Shown: positions 6,843 through 13,452 of the stretch, one piece after another
Layout of the letters: every line of letters starts with the position of its first letter
How positions within the stretch are numbered: position 1 is the stretch's first letter
Assembly (NCBI GenBank): GCA_030526485.1
Contig: JAUNCS010000020.1
Location: forward strand, 1-35,045
DNA from: Erysipelotrichaceae bacterium
Lineage (GTDB): Bacteria; Bacillota_I; Bacilli_A; Erysipelotrichales; Erysipelotrichaceae
DNA length: 35,045 nucleotides
Reading direction: 5' to 3'
Position numbers and translations under genes: made by a program
Notes under the pieces: model-generated
Seen by the model: only the letters and a program-made list of their open reading frames with translations
What the model was told of the DNA's origin: nothing
The model's database searches: none

Positions 6843-7292
6843 TTATTTTTGTCTTTTTTCAATGTCGGCTAATAAAGCGATACGATGATTATGTCTTTCA
6901 CCATTTGAGAATGGTGTAGTTAAGAATGTATCAACCAGTTCCTTAGCCTTGTCTAAGTCGACGATTCTGGCGCCAAATGCCAGGATGTTGGCGTTATTGT
7001 GTTCTCTGATTAGACGAGCTGTATCACATTCTGAGCAGACACCAGCTCTAATTCCATTTACCTTATTGCAGGCAATTGAGATACCGACACCAGTACCACA
7101 AATTGCGATACCCAAGTCTACTTCCTTATCTAGTACAGCGTGAGCTAATCTTTCACCAGCTACCGGATAGTCACAGCTTTCATTTGTATCAAATCCATAA
7201 TTGATGACTTCATAACCTTTAGACGCAAGATAGTCCATAAGCTGGAACTTCATTTCTGTTGCGGCATGGTCGTTGGCGATTCCTACCTTCAT
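6843..7292 (-). CDS. rpiB: Ribose-5-phosphate isomerase B
   Basis: 149 residues, the usual RpiB length. It starts 'MKVGIANDHAATEMK', with the active-site loop 'CGTGVGISIACNKVNGIRA' carrying the catalytic Cys, and 'ANILAFGARIV' near the C-terminus. The enzyme interconverts ribose-5-phosphate and ribulose-5-phosphate in the non-oxidative pentose phosphate pathway. A longer reading frame extends upstream to 7478, but the ATG at 7292 has a Shine-Dalgarno (GGGAGGG) and matches family N-termini. LacA/LacB-type isomerases share the fold; the single gene and motif set favour RpiB. It is divergent from scpA with overlapping promoters. Confidence 0.94.
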   Translation of the reverse strand: MKVGIANDHAATEMKFQLMDYLASKGYEVINYGFDTNESCDYPVAGERLAHAVLDKEVDLGIAICGTGVGISIACNKVNGIRAGVCSECDTARLIREHNNANILAFGARIVDLDKAKELVDTFLTTPFSNGERHNHRIALLADIEKRQK

Positions 7293-7323
7293 TATTATCC
7301 CTCCCTCAAGTCTTCTTACCTCA

Positions 7324-7343
7324 ATAATACCATATGGTATAAT
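7324..7343. promoter_or_regulatory. Back-to-back rpiB/scpA promoters on a 14-bp palindrome
   Basis: ATACCATATGGTAT (7327-7340) is a perfect palindrome. It yields the extended -10 TGG-TATAAT (7338-7343) for scpA and TGG-TATTAT (7324-7329, minus) for rpiB. Neither strand has a good -35, and the two -10 boxes are only 8 bp apart, so polymerase binding should be mutually exclusive. Confidence 0.65.
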
Positions 7344-7353
7344 TATTAGGCTT

Positions 7354-8088
7354 ATGGGATTTAAGGTAGAAACTATGAAATTTGAAGGTCCATTGGACCT
7401 GATGTTGCATCTGATTCGCGAACAGGAATTAGATATTTTTGACTTGGATATGGAGGTTTTAACTGACCAGTACATCAAGTATCTTCATGAGATGGAAAAT
7501 CTTGAACTGGAAGTTGAAAGTGAGTATCTGGTTGAGCTTGCTACCTTAATTGAATACAAGTCTAAAAAGCTATTGCCTAAGCCGGTAGATCCTTTAGAAG
7601 GCGAATATGAAGAAGACCCTAAGGAAAGACTGGTTAAGCGATTATTGGAATATCAGAAGTTTAAGGAAATATCTAAGACCTTATCTGATACTTATATTGA
7701 AAGACAGGACCAGTTGGCTAAACAGGTTTCTTTGGATAGTGTAGTTAAAAATACTATTAATGATGACCAGAAACTTGAGGGTAATCCTTATGATTTACTT
7801 AAGGCCATGAATAGAGTCTTAAGAAGACTTCAGTTATCTAAGCCAATTGAGACCAGATATACTTCAAAGGAAATTTCAACTGAAGACCGTATCCTGGAAA
7901 TCAAGTCACGTCTAATCAATTTGCCAGATACTTTTAATTTTGAAAATCTGGTTGAGGATTGTCGTTCAATACATGAATATGTAGTTACATTTATGGCTAT
8001 TCTTGTCATGGCTAAGGATCACTTCTTAGTATTTGATATTGATGAGAATGAAAATATCTGGTTTAAAAGAGGTACTGGAAATGAATGA
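7354..8088 (+). CDS. scpA: Segregation and condensation protein A (ScpA kleisin)
   Basis: A 244-residue kleisin of the SMC condensin. The N-terminal motif 'FEGPLDLMLHLI' is the ScpA signature for binding the SMC neck; 'LVELATLIEYKSKKLLP' is the second family block; the C-terminal winged helix ('FENLVEDCRSIHEYVVTFMAIL') binds the SMC cap. The ATG at 7354 aligns with homologues ('KVETMKFEGPLD'). An alternative ATG at 7375 has AAGGT upstream. The -10 TATAAT ends 10 bp before 7354, so the longer form would be read from a leaderless mRNA. The gene overlaps scpB by 8 bp. Confidence 0.93.
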   Translation: MGFKVETMKFEGPLDLMLHLIREQELDIFDLDMEVLTDQYIKYLHEMENLELEVESEYLVELATLIEYKSKKLLPKPVDPLEGEYEEDPKERLVKRLLEYQKFKEISKTLSDTYIERQDQLAKQVSLDSVVKNTINDDQKLEGNPYDLLKAMNRVLRRLQLSKPIETRYTSKEISTEDRILEIKSRLINLPDTFNFENLVEDCRSIHEYVVTFMAILVMAKDHFLVFDIDENENIWFKRGTGNE

Positions 8089-8749
8089 TTTTGAACAAAT
8101 AAACAGTATTGTCCAAAAGATGGAAGACATCATTGAAGATAAAAAAGAAGAAGAAACAGTGACTGTAGAAGAAACAGCAGTGGAAGAGGGCCGTATTGAA
8201 GTAAAACAGCCTGGTAATCTGGAAGCTATTGTAGAAGGTCTTCTTTATATCGTTGGTGATGATGGTGTTAAGGTTGAACAGTTAGCCAATACAATTGAAA
8301 TGTCTATTGAAGATACGCAGGTTATTCTTGATAATATTCAAAGAAAATATGCCAGCGAAATCTATGGCATTGAGCTTGTTGGCTATGGCAAGGTTTATAA
8401 GTTTATTTCCAAGAATGCGGTGTATCCTTATGCCCAGGAATTATTCCATACAGCCAAGTCTAATGCCTTATCACAGAGTGCGATGGAAACTTTAGCGATT
8501 ATCGCTTATAAGCAGCCTATTACTCGTGTGGAAATTGAGGAACTTAGAGGCGTTGGTGCGGATATGATGCTAAGAAAACTGCAGGCTCGAAATCTGATTA
8601 GAGAAGCAGGACGTTCGGAAGCTCCTGGTAGACCAATCCTATATGAGGTAACAGAAGAATTTATGGATAGCTTTAAGCTATATACCCTAAATGAACTTCC
8701 TGATTTACCGGAATATACAAGTGATGAAACAGAAGAACTATTTGATTAG
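8081..8749 (+). CDS. scpB: Segregation and condensation protein B (ScpB)
   Basis: 222 residues. ScpB dimers bind the middle of ScpA and shape the SMC complex. The two winged-helix regions are recognisable: 'LEAIVEGLLYIVGDDGVKVEQLA', then 'LSQSAMETLAIIAYKQPITR', 'IEELRGVGADMMLRKLQAR' and 'GRPILYEVTEEF'. An acidic N-terminal extension of about 45 residues ('EDKKEEETVTVEETAVEE') precedes the folded part, making it longer than the usual ~190-200 residues. The start at ATG 8081 overlaps the scpA stop and has GAGGT upstream; a longer in-frame TTG-type start is unlikely. Confidence 0.94.
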   Translation: MNDFEQINSIVQKMEDIIEDKKEEETVTVEETAVEEGRIEVKQPGNLEAIVEGLLYIVGDDGVKVEQLANTIEMSIEDTQVILDNIQRKYASEIYGIELVGYGKVYKFISKNAVYPYAQELFHTAKSNALSQSAMETLAIIAYKQPITRVEIEELRGVGADMMLRKLQARNLIREAGRSEAPGRPILYEVTEEFMDSFKLYTLNELPDLPEYTSDETEELFD

Positions 8750-8761
8750 GAGGAATTATAA

Positions 8762-9742
8762 ATGAGTGAAGAAAAGTGTACACATTGTGAAGGCGAATGC
8801 GCTGAAGAATGTGATGGCAATTGTGAAAACTGCAGTGGTAATTGCGAATCTTGCGAACATAGCGAAGGCTGTTCAGGCGATTGTGAAAGCTGCGGCAGTT
8901 CAGAAGGCTGCTCAGGTGACTGCAACTCTTGTGGCAGTTCTTGTGGAGGTGGCTGCGGCAGTTCTGCTCCACCAAAGAAAGTTGAATTATTAAGTGATTC
9001 AAGAATTAAAAAAGTTATTGCTGTTCTAAGTGGTAAGGGTGGCGTTGGCAAGTCAATGGTTACTTCTTTACTGGCTGTAGAACTTGCTAAGACAGGTTAC
9101 AGTGTAGGTATCCTTGACTCTGATATTACTGGTCCATCAATCCAGAAAATCTTTGGTGCTCAGGGTGAATTATATGGTGACCATGAGGGTATTTTCCCAG
9201 CAGAAACACCTTTAGGTATTAGAGCTGTATCGGTAAATATGATGCTTCCGGATGCGGAAACTCCAGTTTTATGGAGAGGTCCAATTCTTGGCGGTATTAT
9301 TGAACAGTTCTATTCAGAAGTACACTGGGGCGATTTAGATTACTTATTAATCGATATGCCTCCAGGAACAGGTGATGTGGCAATGACTGTTTTCCAGAGA
9401 CTGCCAGTTGATGAAATTGTTATGGTAACTACGCCAAGTAAGCTTGTTTCAATGGTGGTGGCAAAGGCTATCAATATGGCTGAACAGGTAAATGTACCTA
9501 TCGTTGGTTTAGTTGAAAATATGGCTTATGTGAAGTGCGATGAATGTGGTCATGAAATCAAGATCTACAACAATGATGACACTCCATATGTAGCTGAAAA
9601 ATATGGTTTAGAAGTTGTTGGTAAACTGCCAATTGATCCGGTATTAGCTAATATGGCTGATGAAGGAACTATTGAAGAATACGATGGCTTCTTATTAGAT
9701 GAACTTGTTAAGAAGGTAGCTATTAATGGTAAAGAATTCTAA
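8762..9742 (+). CDS. Mrp/NBP35-family Fe-S carrier ATPase with Cys-rich N-terminus
   Basis: A 326-residue P-loop ATPase of the Mrp/ApbC/NBP35 family, which binds and transfers [4Fe-4S] clusters. The deviant Walker A 'GKGGVGKS' lies near residue 94; 'DIMDSDITGPS'-type switch is seen as 'ILDSDITGPS', with 'LIDMPPGTGDVAM' after it. The family CxxC for cluster binding is 'VKCDECGHE' near residue 260. The first 65 residues hold 16 cysteines (6, 9, 13, 17, 21, 24, 28, 31, 37, 41, 44, 50, 54, 57, 61, 65) in Gly/Ser/Glu-rich repeats such as 'EGCSGDCESCGSS'. NBP35 proteins have a four-Cys N-terminal motif; this is far more. GGAGG precedes the ATG. It lies after scpB and overlaps the next gene by 17 bp. 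Confidence 0.93.
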   Translation: MSEEKCTHCEGECAEECDGNCENCSGNCESCEHSEGCSGDCESCGSSEGCSGDCNSCGSSCGGGCGSSAPPKKVELLSDSRIKKVIAVLSGKGGVGKSMVTSLLAVELAKTGYSVGILDSDITGPSIQKIFGAQGELYGDHEGIFPAETPLGIRAVSVNMMLPDAETPVLWRGPILGGIIEQFYSEVHWGDLDYLLIDMPPGTGDVAMTVFQRLPVDEIVMVTTPSKLVSMVVAKAINMAEQVNVPIVGLVENMAYVKCDECGHEIKIYNNDDTPYVAEKYGLEVVGKLPIDPVLANMADEGTIEEYDGFLLDELVKKVAINGKEF

Positions 9743-10331
9743 GTTTGCCTTAATACTGAATGCTACTGTAGTGGCATTGGCAGTAGCTGGTATCGTCTTA
9801 AATAAAAATGATTTAAGTCCGCTGAACTTAAGTAATACAGCTAACTATTTAGCTTTAGTAGCTTCATTACTGTTTGTAGTGATGATTGTTTCTAAAAAGG
9901 AACAGAAAGAATTGCCTTTCTTTGTACCGGCACTAAGGTTTGCGTCAACAGTATTATTAGTTATCAATTTACTGGTGACCGTCTTAAATTCAGCATTAAA
10001 TGGTGATTTTGCTTCATTTATGAATGCTGGCTTATTAATGAATCTGGTTAACCCAATTATCAGCTTTGTTTCATTTATCTTATTTGAAGCTGATAGAAGA
10101 CTTAATAAGAAGACTACTATCTGGTTTGGTATGATTCCGGTTCTTGTTTACTTTACCTTAATTACTGTAATGGTAATGGCTTCAAAGTTAAGCAGTCCTT
10201 ATTCATTTATTAATGGAACTTCATTAGATGTGGCATATCTAGTAGCAATTATTGTAGTAGCATACATCGTTTGTCGTTTCACATTAATTCAGAATCAGAA
10301 ACATACTCCTAGAAGAGTAAGAAAAGCTTAA
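9726..10331 (+). CDS. Integral membrane protein, unknown function
   Basis: A 201-residue hydrophobic protein with about six predicted membrane segments (roughly residues 8-24, 38-56, 68-92, 104-120, 132-152 and 166-186) and a basic C-terminal tail ending 'QKHTPRRVRKA'. I do not recognise the family. The ATG lies inside the end of mrp (17-bp overlap) with AAGAAGG upstream, so it is co-transcribed and probably coupled to mrp. A strong terminator follows. Confidence 0.8.
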   Translation: MVKNSKFALILNATVVALAVAGIVLNKNDLSPLNLSNTANYLALVASLLFVVMIVSKKEQKELPFFVPALRFASTVLLVINLLVTVLNSALNGDFASFMNAGLLMNLVNPIISFVSFILFEADRRLNKKTTIWFGMIPVLVYFTLITVMVMASKLSSPYSFINGTSLDVAYLVAIIVVAYIVCRFTLIQNQKHTPRRVRKA

Positions 10332-10338
10332 TATTGCA

Positions 10339-10362
10339 CCCAAGGAAATTCCTTGGGCTTTT
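10339..10362 (+). terminator. Terminator of the scpA-scpB-mrp operon
   Basis: CCCAAGG, 5-nt loop, CCTTGGG, then CTTTTATTT. Confidence 0.92.
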
Positions 10363-10376
10363 ATTTATATAAATAA

Positions 10377-10400
10377 TAAAAAAAGCACCGTTTGGTGCTT
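10377..10400 (-). terminator. Terminator of tRNA-Gln
   Basis: On the minus strand AAGCACC-AAAC-GGTGCTT is followed by TTTTTTATT, just downstream of the tRNA 3' end. Confidence 0.88.
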
Positions 10401-10411
10401 AATTTTTTAAT

Positions 10412-10486
10412 TGGCTGCAGTGATAGGGTTCGAACCTATGAATGGTGGATTCAGAGTCCACTGCCTTACCACTTGGCTACACTGCA
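10412..10486 (-). tRNA. tRNA-Gln (anticodon CTG)
   Basis: 75 nt with encoded CCA. The acceptor stem TGCAGTG (10480-10486) pairs with CACTGCA (10416-10422), discriminator G, CCA at 10412-10414. The T-arm loop GTTCGAA is visible at 10428-10434. The anticodon stem GTGGA/TCCAC encloses CTCTGAA, giving anticodon CUG (codon CAG). The U1-A72 pair is typical of tRNA-Gln. It stands alone with its own promoter and terminator. Confidence 0.96.
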
Positions 10487-10497
10487 ATGCACTATTT

Positions 10498-10525
10498 ATT
10501 ATACCCAAATAATTTAATTTGTCAC
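10498..10525 (-). promoter_or_regulatory. Promoter of tRNA-Gln
   Basis: GTGACA (10520-10525), a 16-bp spacer, then TATAAT (10498-10503) on the minus strand. It overlaps the end of rlmA. Confidence 0.65.
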
Positions 10526-11304
10526 TACTTTTTGGATTTTTTGTATAAATCTAGTACAAAACAGAAAGAAACAGTCAGATTTTCGACATTTAAGAGCTTA
10601 TTAAAGTCCTTAATTGCAGTTTTGTGGTAATAAGGAGTCATTTTAAAGAGATCAATTATTTCTTTATTGTTTAATAAAGCTTTGTTTTCAATCTTGAATT
10701 CTTTAACTAATTCCAGACCCTCAATATCTATTTCTTCTACTTCATTTAAATAAGGATTGTCATAAACCTTTTCTTTTAATTCAAACAGGTGATAGACATC
10801 AGGCTTTACCAGAATGAAATAACCTTCTTCTTTTAATAATCTTTTAACTTCTTTAGAGATAGGGGCAAAGATGGTAATAATGCCATCTAAAGAATTATCA
10901 GCTAAAGGTACATCGAAGATGGTCTTTAAGATATATTGAGTAGATTTATCTTCTCTTGAAGCCAGTTTAAGTGTTTCCTTGCTCAGGTCAATACCAATCT
11001 TATCTTTTACTTTAAAGGAACTGGTGTAATATCCTTCGCCACATCCTAAATCCAATAGATTGTTTAAGTTAAGAGAATCAATTACTTCATTAATCTTATC
11101 TCTTAAGAAAGAATAGTAACCCTTATCCAGGAATTCTTTTCTGGCGATAACCATTTCTTTTTCATCACCGGTTTTAACAGAACTTTTAAGATTCAGGTTT
11201 AAATATCCCTGTTTAGCGATATCAAAGCTGTGTCTATTGGCACAGACATAGCGCTTTTCTTCTTTTATCAGTTCTTCTTTACAGACAGGACATAGTATTT
11301 TCAT
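10525..11304 (-). CDS. rlmA: 23S rRNA (guanine-N1)-methyltransferase RlmA
   Basis: About 259 residues. The N-terminal zinc finger 'CPVCKEEL...YVCANRHSFD' matches the Cys3His site of RlmA, followed by the family motif 'FDIAKQGYLNL' and the SAM loop 'LLDLGCGEGYY'. RlmA methylates a guanine in the hairpin 35 loop of 23S rRNA; the Gram-positive form (RlmA-II/TlrB type) acts on G748. The frame is open to 11352, but homologues start at the 'MKILCPVC' Met (ATG 11304). A TATAAT ends 9 bp upstream of it and there is no Shine-Dalgarno, which suggests a leaderless mRNA. It is divergent from rpsF. Confidence 0.92.
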   Translation of the reverse strand: MKILCPVCKEELIKEEKRYVCANRHSFDIAKQGYLNLNLKSSVKTGDEKEMVIARKEFLDKGYYSFLRDKINEVIDSLNLNNLLDLGCGEGYYTSSFKVKDKIGIDLSKETLKLASREDKSTQYILKTIFDVPLADNSLDGIITIFAPISKEVKRLLKEEGYFILVKPDVYHLFELKEKVYDNPYLNEVEEIDIEGLELVKEFKIENKALLNNKEIIDLFKMTPYYHKTAIKDFNKLLNVENLTVSFCFVLDLYKKSKK

Positions 11305-11313
11305 AACAATACT

Positions 11314-11319
11314 ATTATA
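11314..11319 (-). promoter_or_regulatory. -10 box of rlmA, implying a leaderless transcript
   Basis: TATAAT on the minus strand, followed by AGTATTGTT and then ATG. The predicted start would leave a leader of about 2-4 nt. No good -35 is seen. Confidence 0.5.
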
Positions 11320-11333
11320 CCGAAATAATTTAT

Positions 11334-11363
11334 TTGCATTATTCAAATACACTGATATATAAT
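11334..11363 (+). promoter_or_regulatory. Promoter of rpsF-ssb-rpsR
   Basis: TTGCAT (11334-11339), an 18-bp spacer, then TATAAT (11358-11363). The predicted start near 11370 gives a leader of about 64 nt. Confidence 0.65.
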
Positions 11364-11390
11364 ATTTGAGCGAATAGAAATTATACTATT

Positions 11391-11427
11391 CCTTGTCTAG
11401 AAATAGACCGTTAGTCCAGAAGGAGGT
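11391..11427 (+). promoter_or_regulatory. Candidate S6:S18 autoregulatory leader element
   Basis: CCTT (11391-11394) can pair with AAGG of the Shine-Dalgarno (11420-11423). Inside, GTCTA-GAAA-TAGAC forms a tetraloop hairpin (11395-11408), with CCG at 11408-11410 next to it. Known rpsF leaders bind the S6:S18 complex through a hairpin with an exposed CCG, and the operon here encodes both proteins. The match to the known consensus was made from memory only. Confidence 0.5.
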
Positions 11428-11433
11428 AAAAGA

Positions 11434-11733
11434 ATGAGACAATACGAAACTATGTACATCCTAAAGTCTTCTTTAGATGAAGCTGCTAAGGCTGCTGCTA
11501 TGGAAGAACTACATGGCATTATCACTAACAACGGTGGTAAGATCGAAAATGTAGATGATTGGGGTTTACGTGATTTTGCATACGAAATCGATGGTATGTC
11601 AAAAGGTTACTACGTTGTATTAACTTATAGTGTCGATGTTGAAGGTTTAAACGAATTCAAACGTCTAAGCGGTATTAACGCTAACGTTGTTCGTACTATG
11701 ACTATCAACACTGAAGAAAAGGCTGGTAAGTAG
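11434..11733 (+). CDS. rpsF: 30S ribosomal protein S6
   Basis: 99 residues, standard length. Family blocks 'MRQYETMYIL', 'VDDWGLRDFAYEIDGMSKGYYVVL' and 'NVVRTMTI' identify S6, which binds the central 30S domain as a heterodimer with S18, encoded two genes downstream. A strong Shine-Dalgarno AAGGAGGT lies at 11420-11427. Codon use favours C-ending codons, as expected for a highly expressed gene. Confidence 0.98.
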   Translation: MRQYETMYILKSSLDEAAKAAAMEELHGIITNNGGKIENVDDWGLRDFAYEIDGMSKGYYVVLTYSVDVEGLNEFKRLSGINANVVRTMTINTEEKAGK

Positions 11734-11736
11734 TAA

Positions 11737-12201
11737 ATGATCAATCGTGTAGTATTAGTTGGTAGACTTACAAAAGATATTGAATTAAGAAAAACTACTT
11801 CAAATATCTCAACTTGTACATTCACGCTTGCATGTAATCGTAAATTTTCGTCTTCAGCTAATAATCAGGGTCCTACAGCAGATTTTATTAACTGTGTTGC
11901 TTGGAGGCAATCTGCAGATTTTCTAGCGCAGTATGCTAGTAAGGGCGCTATTGTTGGTGTTGAAGGTAGAATAACTACAAGAAGTTACGATGGCCAAAAC
12001 GGCAAAGTTTATGTAACAGAAGTTACTTGTGATAGTGTTCAGCTAATTGGTGGTTCAAAGGCTAGTGCCTCAACAGGTATGAGTCAGAATAGAACTTTCA
12101 CACCAAGTGCAGAAGCTGGATTCAGTGAGAATAGTCTTGATGACGACTTCTCAAACACTCCATCACTTGACATATCTAGTGATGATTTACCATTTTATTA
12201 A
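11737..12201 (+). CDS. ssb: Single-stranded DNA-binding protein
   Basis: 154 residues with an N-terminal OB fold ('[18 protein letters not shown]', '[13 protein letters not shown]', '[23 protein letters not shown]'), a Ser/Asn-rich linker and an acidic C-terminal tip. It coats single-stranded DNA and recruits replication and repair proteins through the tip. The tip reads 'SSDDLPFY': one Tyr follows the normally terminal Phe, which is unusual. It starts 3 bp after rpsF in the standard S6-SSB-S18 order. Confidence 0.97.
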   Translation: MINRVVLVGRLTKDIELRKTTSNISTCTFTLACNRKFSSSANNQGPTADFINCVAWRQSADFLAQYASKGAIVGVEGRITTRSYDGQNGKVYVTEVTCDSVQLIGGSKASASTGMSQNRTFTPSAEAGFSENSLDDDFSNTPSLDISSDDLPFY

Positions 12202-12218
12202 TAGAGAGGAATAAAGTT

Positions 12219-12449
12219 ATGGCTTTTAGAAAACAGAGAGTTGGCTATAAGAAAGTTTGTTACTTCACTAAGAACAAAATCACTTATATCGATTATAAAG
12301 ATGTTGAACTATTAAAGAAGTTCATCAGCGCTAACGGCAAGATCACTCCAAGAAGAGTTACTGGTACAAGCGCTAAATACCAGAGAATGTTAACAACAGC
12401 TATCAAGAGAGCTCGTCAGATGGCTCTACTTCCATACATTGTTGACTAA
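12219..12449 (+). CDS. rpsR: 30S ribosomal protein S18
   Basis: 76 residues with '[15 protein letters not shown]', '[17 protein letters not shown]' and '[13 protein letters not shown]', all diagnostic of S18. GAGAGGA precedes the ATG. It is the last gene of the operon and is followed by a terminator. Confidence 0.98.
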   Translation: MAFRKQRVGYKKVCYFTKNKITYIDYKDVELLKKFISANGKITPRRVTGTSAKYQRMLTTAIKRARQMALLPYIVD

Positions 12450-12470
12450 TTTAATAATTTAATTAAGAAG

Positions 12471-12500
12471 GCCTCCAATTTTTTAATGGAGGCTTTTATT
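12471..12500 (+). terminator. Terminator of rpsF-ssb-rpsR
   Basis: GCCTCCA, 9-nt loop, TGGAGGC, then TTTTATTTT. Confidence 0.92.
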
Positions 12501-12508
12501 TTACATTT

Positions 12509-13447
12509 ATGAATAAGACTAAGAAATTAACGCAGGGTGCCATGTTGATGGCAATTATTGGGGCGGTAATGCTGATAGACAGACAGTTATCATTTCTGTT
12601 TGAAGATGTAATTGTTCTGTTAGTGCCGGTGATTATCGCTATTTACTCATGTATGTATGAGGTAAAGGATGGGGCCATCCTTTGTGTAGGCCTGGCTGCC
12701 CTGACTATTTTGTTTGGTTCACTTAGAACCTATATGTATATGCCTATCGCCTTAATTGCGGGTGTAGGTATCAGTTATGTTATTAAGAAAGATATGGATA
12801 GAAGAAGAATCACAGCGGCAGCTATGCTTCTTTATATCATTGGTGAGCTGATTGTCATCTATCTGGTATCACCATTATTGGGTATCGATATTGCCAGTCA
12901 GATTGAAAGTATCAATGAAATGTTTAATGAAGCAGGTATGATGCAGACTCTAAATCAGACTATTGCTAATCCGACTTCATTTATTATGATTATCTTCTTT
13001 GCTTCTACTGTTTTATTAGGAGTAATGGAAGGCTATCTTACTTCAATCCTTACTTTCTTTGTATTAAAGAGATTAAAAATTAAGGATGTTGGTATCTCAA
13101 GTGTCTTTGATATCAAATTATCTAAACCAGCTGCTTATGGCTTACTGGCTGTATCAGCTTTAGGCTTTATCAAAGTTCCATTCTTTGATCGCTTTGGTGA
13201 AACCTTTGTTTATAGTATGTATGTAATTGGGGCAGTAGCTACGCTGATCTTAGCTTACTTTGGCTATCTGTTCTGCGTTATGTATATGCGTCTTAGAACC
13301 GGTAAGAAGGGTGTCTTCTTATTGCTTCTATCAATTTTCTTATTATTGCCTTTCTCTTATTTCGCCTTAGTGATCTTTGGCTTCCTATATGGCTCAGGTC
13401 CTTTAAGAGATAAGATTGAATCAATGATACAAAGTCCCGTAAAATAA
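12509..13447 (+). CDS. yybS: YybS/DUF2232-family membrane protein
   Basis: A 312-residue integral membrane protein with about eight hydrophobic segments. The N-terminal 'LTQGAMLMAIIGAVML' and the large size fit the DUF2232 (YybS) family, which in Bacillota lies directly upstream of gdpP, as here. Its biochemical role is not established. The ATG lies only 8-9 bp after the rpsR terminator, with no Shine-Dalgarno at normal distance and no clear promoter. A stop and a 5-bp gap separate it from gdpP. Confidence 0.82.
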   Translation: MNKTKKLTQGAMLMAIIGAVMLIDRQLSFLFEDVIVLLVPVIIAIYSCMYEVKDGAILCVGLAALTILFGSLRTYMYMPIALIAGVGISYVIKKDMDRRRITAAAMLLYIIGELIVIYLVSPLLGIDIASQIESINEMFNEAGMMQTLNQTIANPTSFIMIIFFASTVLLGVMEGYLTSILTFFVLKRLKIKDVGISSVFDIKLSKPAAYGLLAVSALGFIKVPFFDRFGETFVYSMYVIGAVATLILAYFGYLFCVMYMRLRTGKKGVFLLLLSIFLLLPFSYFALVIFGFLYGSGPLRDKIESMIQSPVK

Positions 13448-13452
13448 TATAT

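Noticed and set aside
7273-7353. Longer ScpA starting at 7273
   Set aside because: It would begin inside rpiB and upstream of the mapped -10; homologues align from about 7354.
7293-7478. Longer RpiB starting at 7478
   Set aside because: The extension runs through the divergent promoters and into scpA; the 149-residue form has a strong Shine-Dalgarno and the family length.
8673-9051. Minus-strand frames opposite the Cys-rich part of mrp
   Set aside because: Their low-complexity Leu/Gln/Pro/Ser content is the antisense of the Cys/Gly/Glu repeats.
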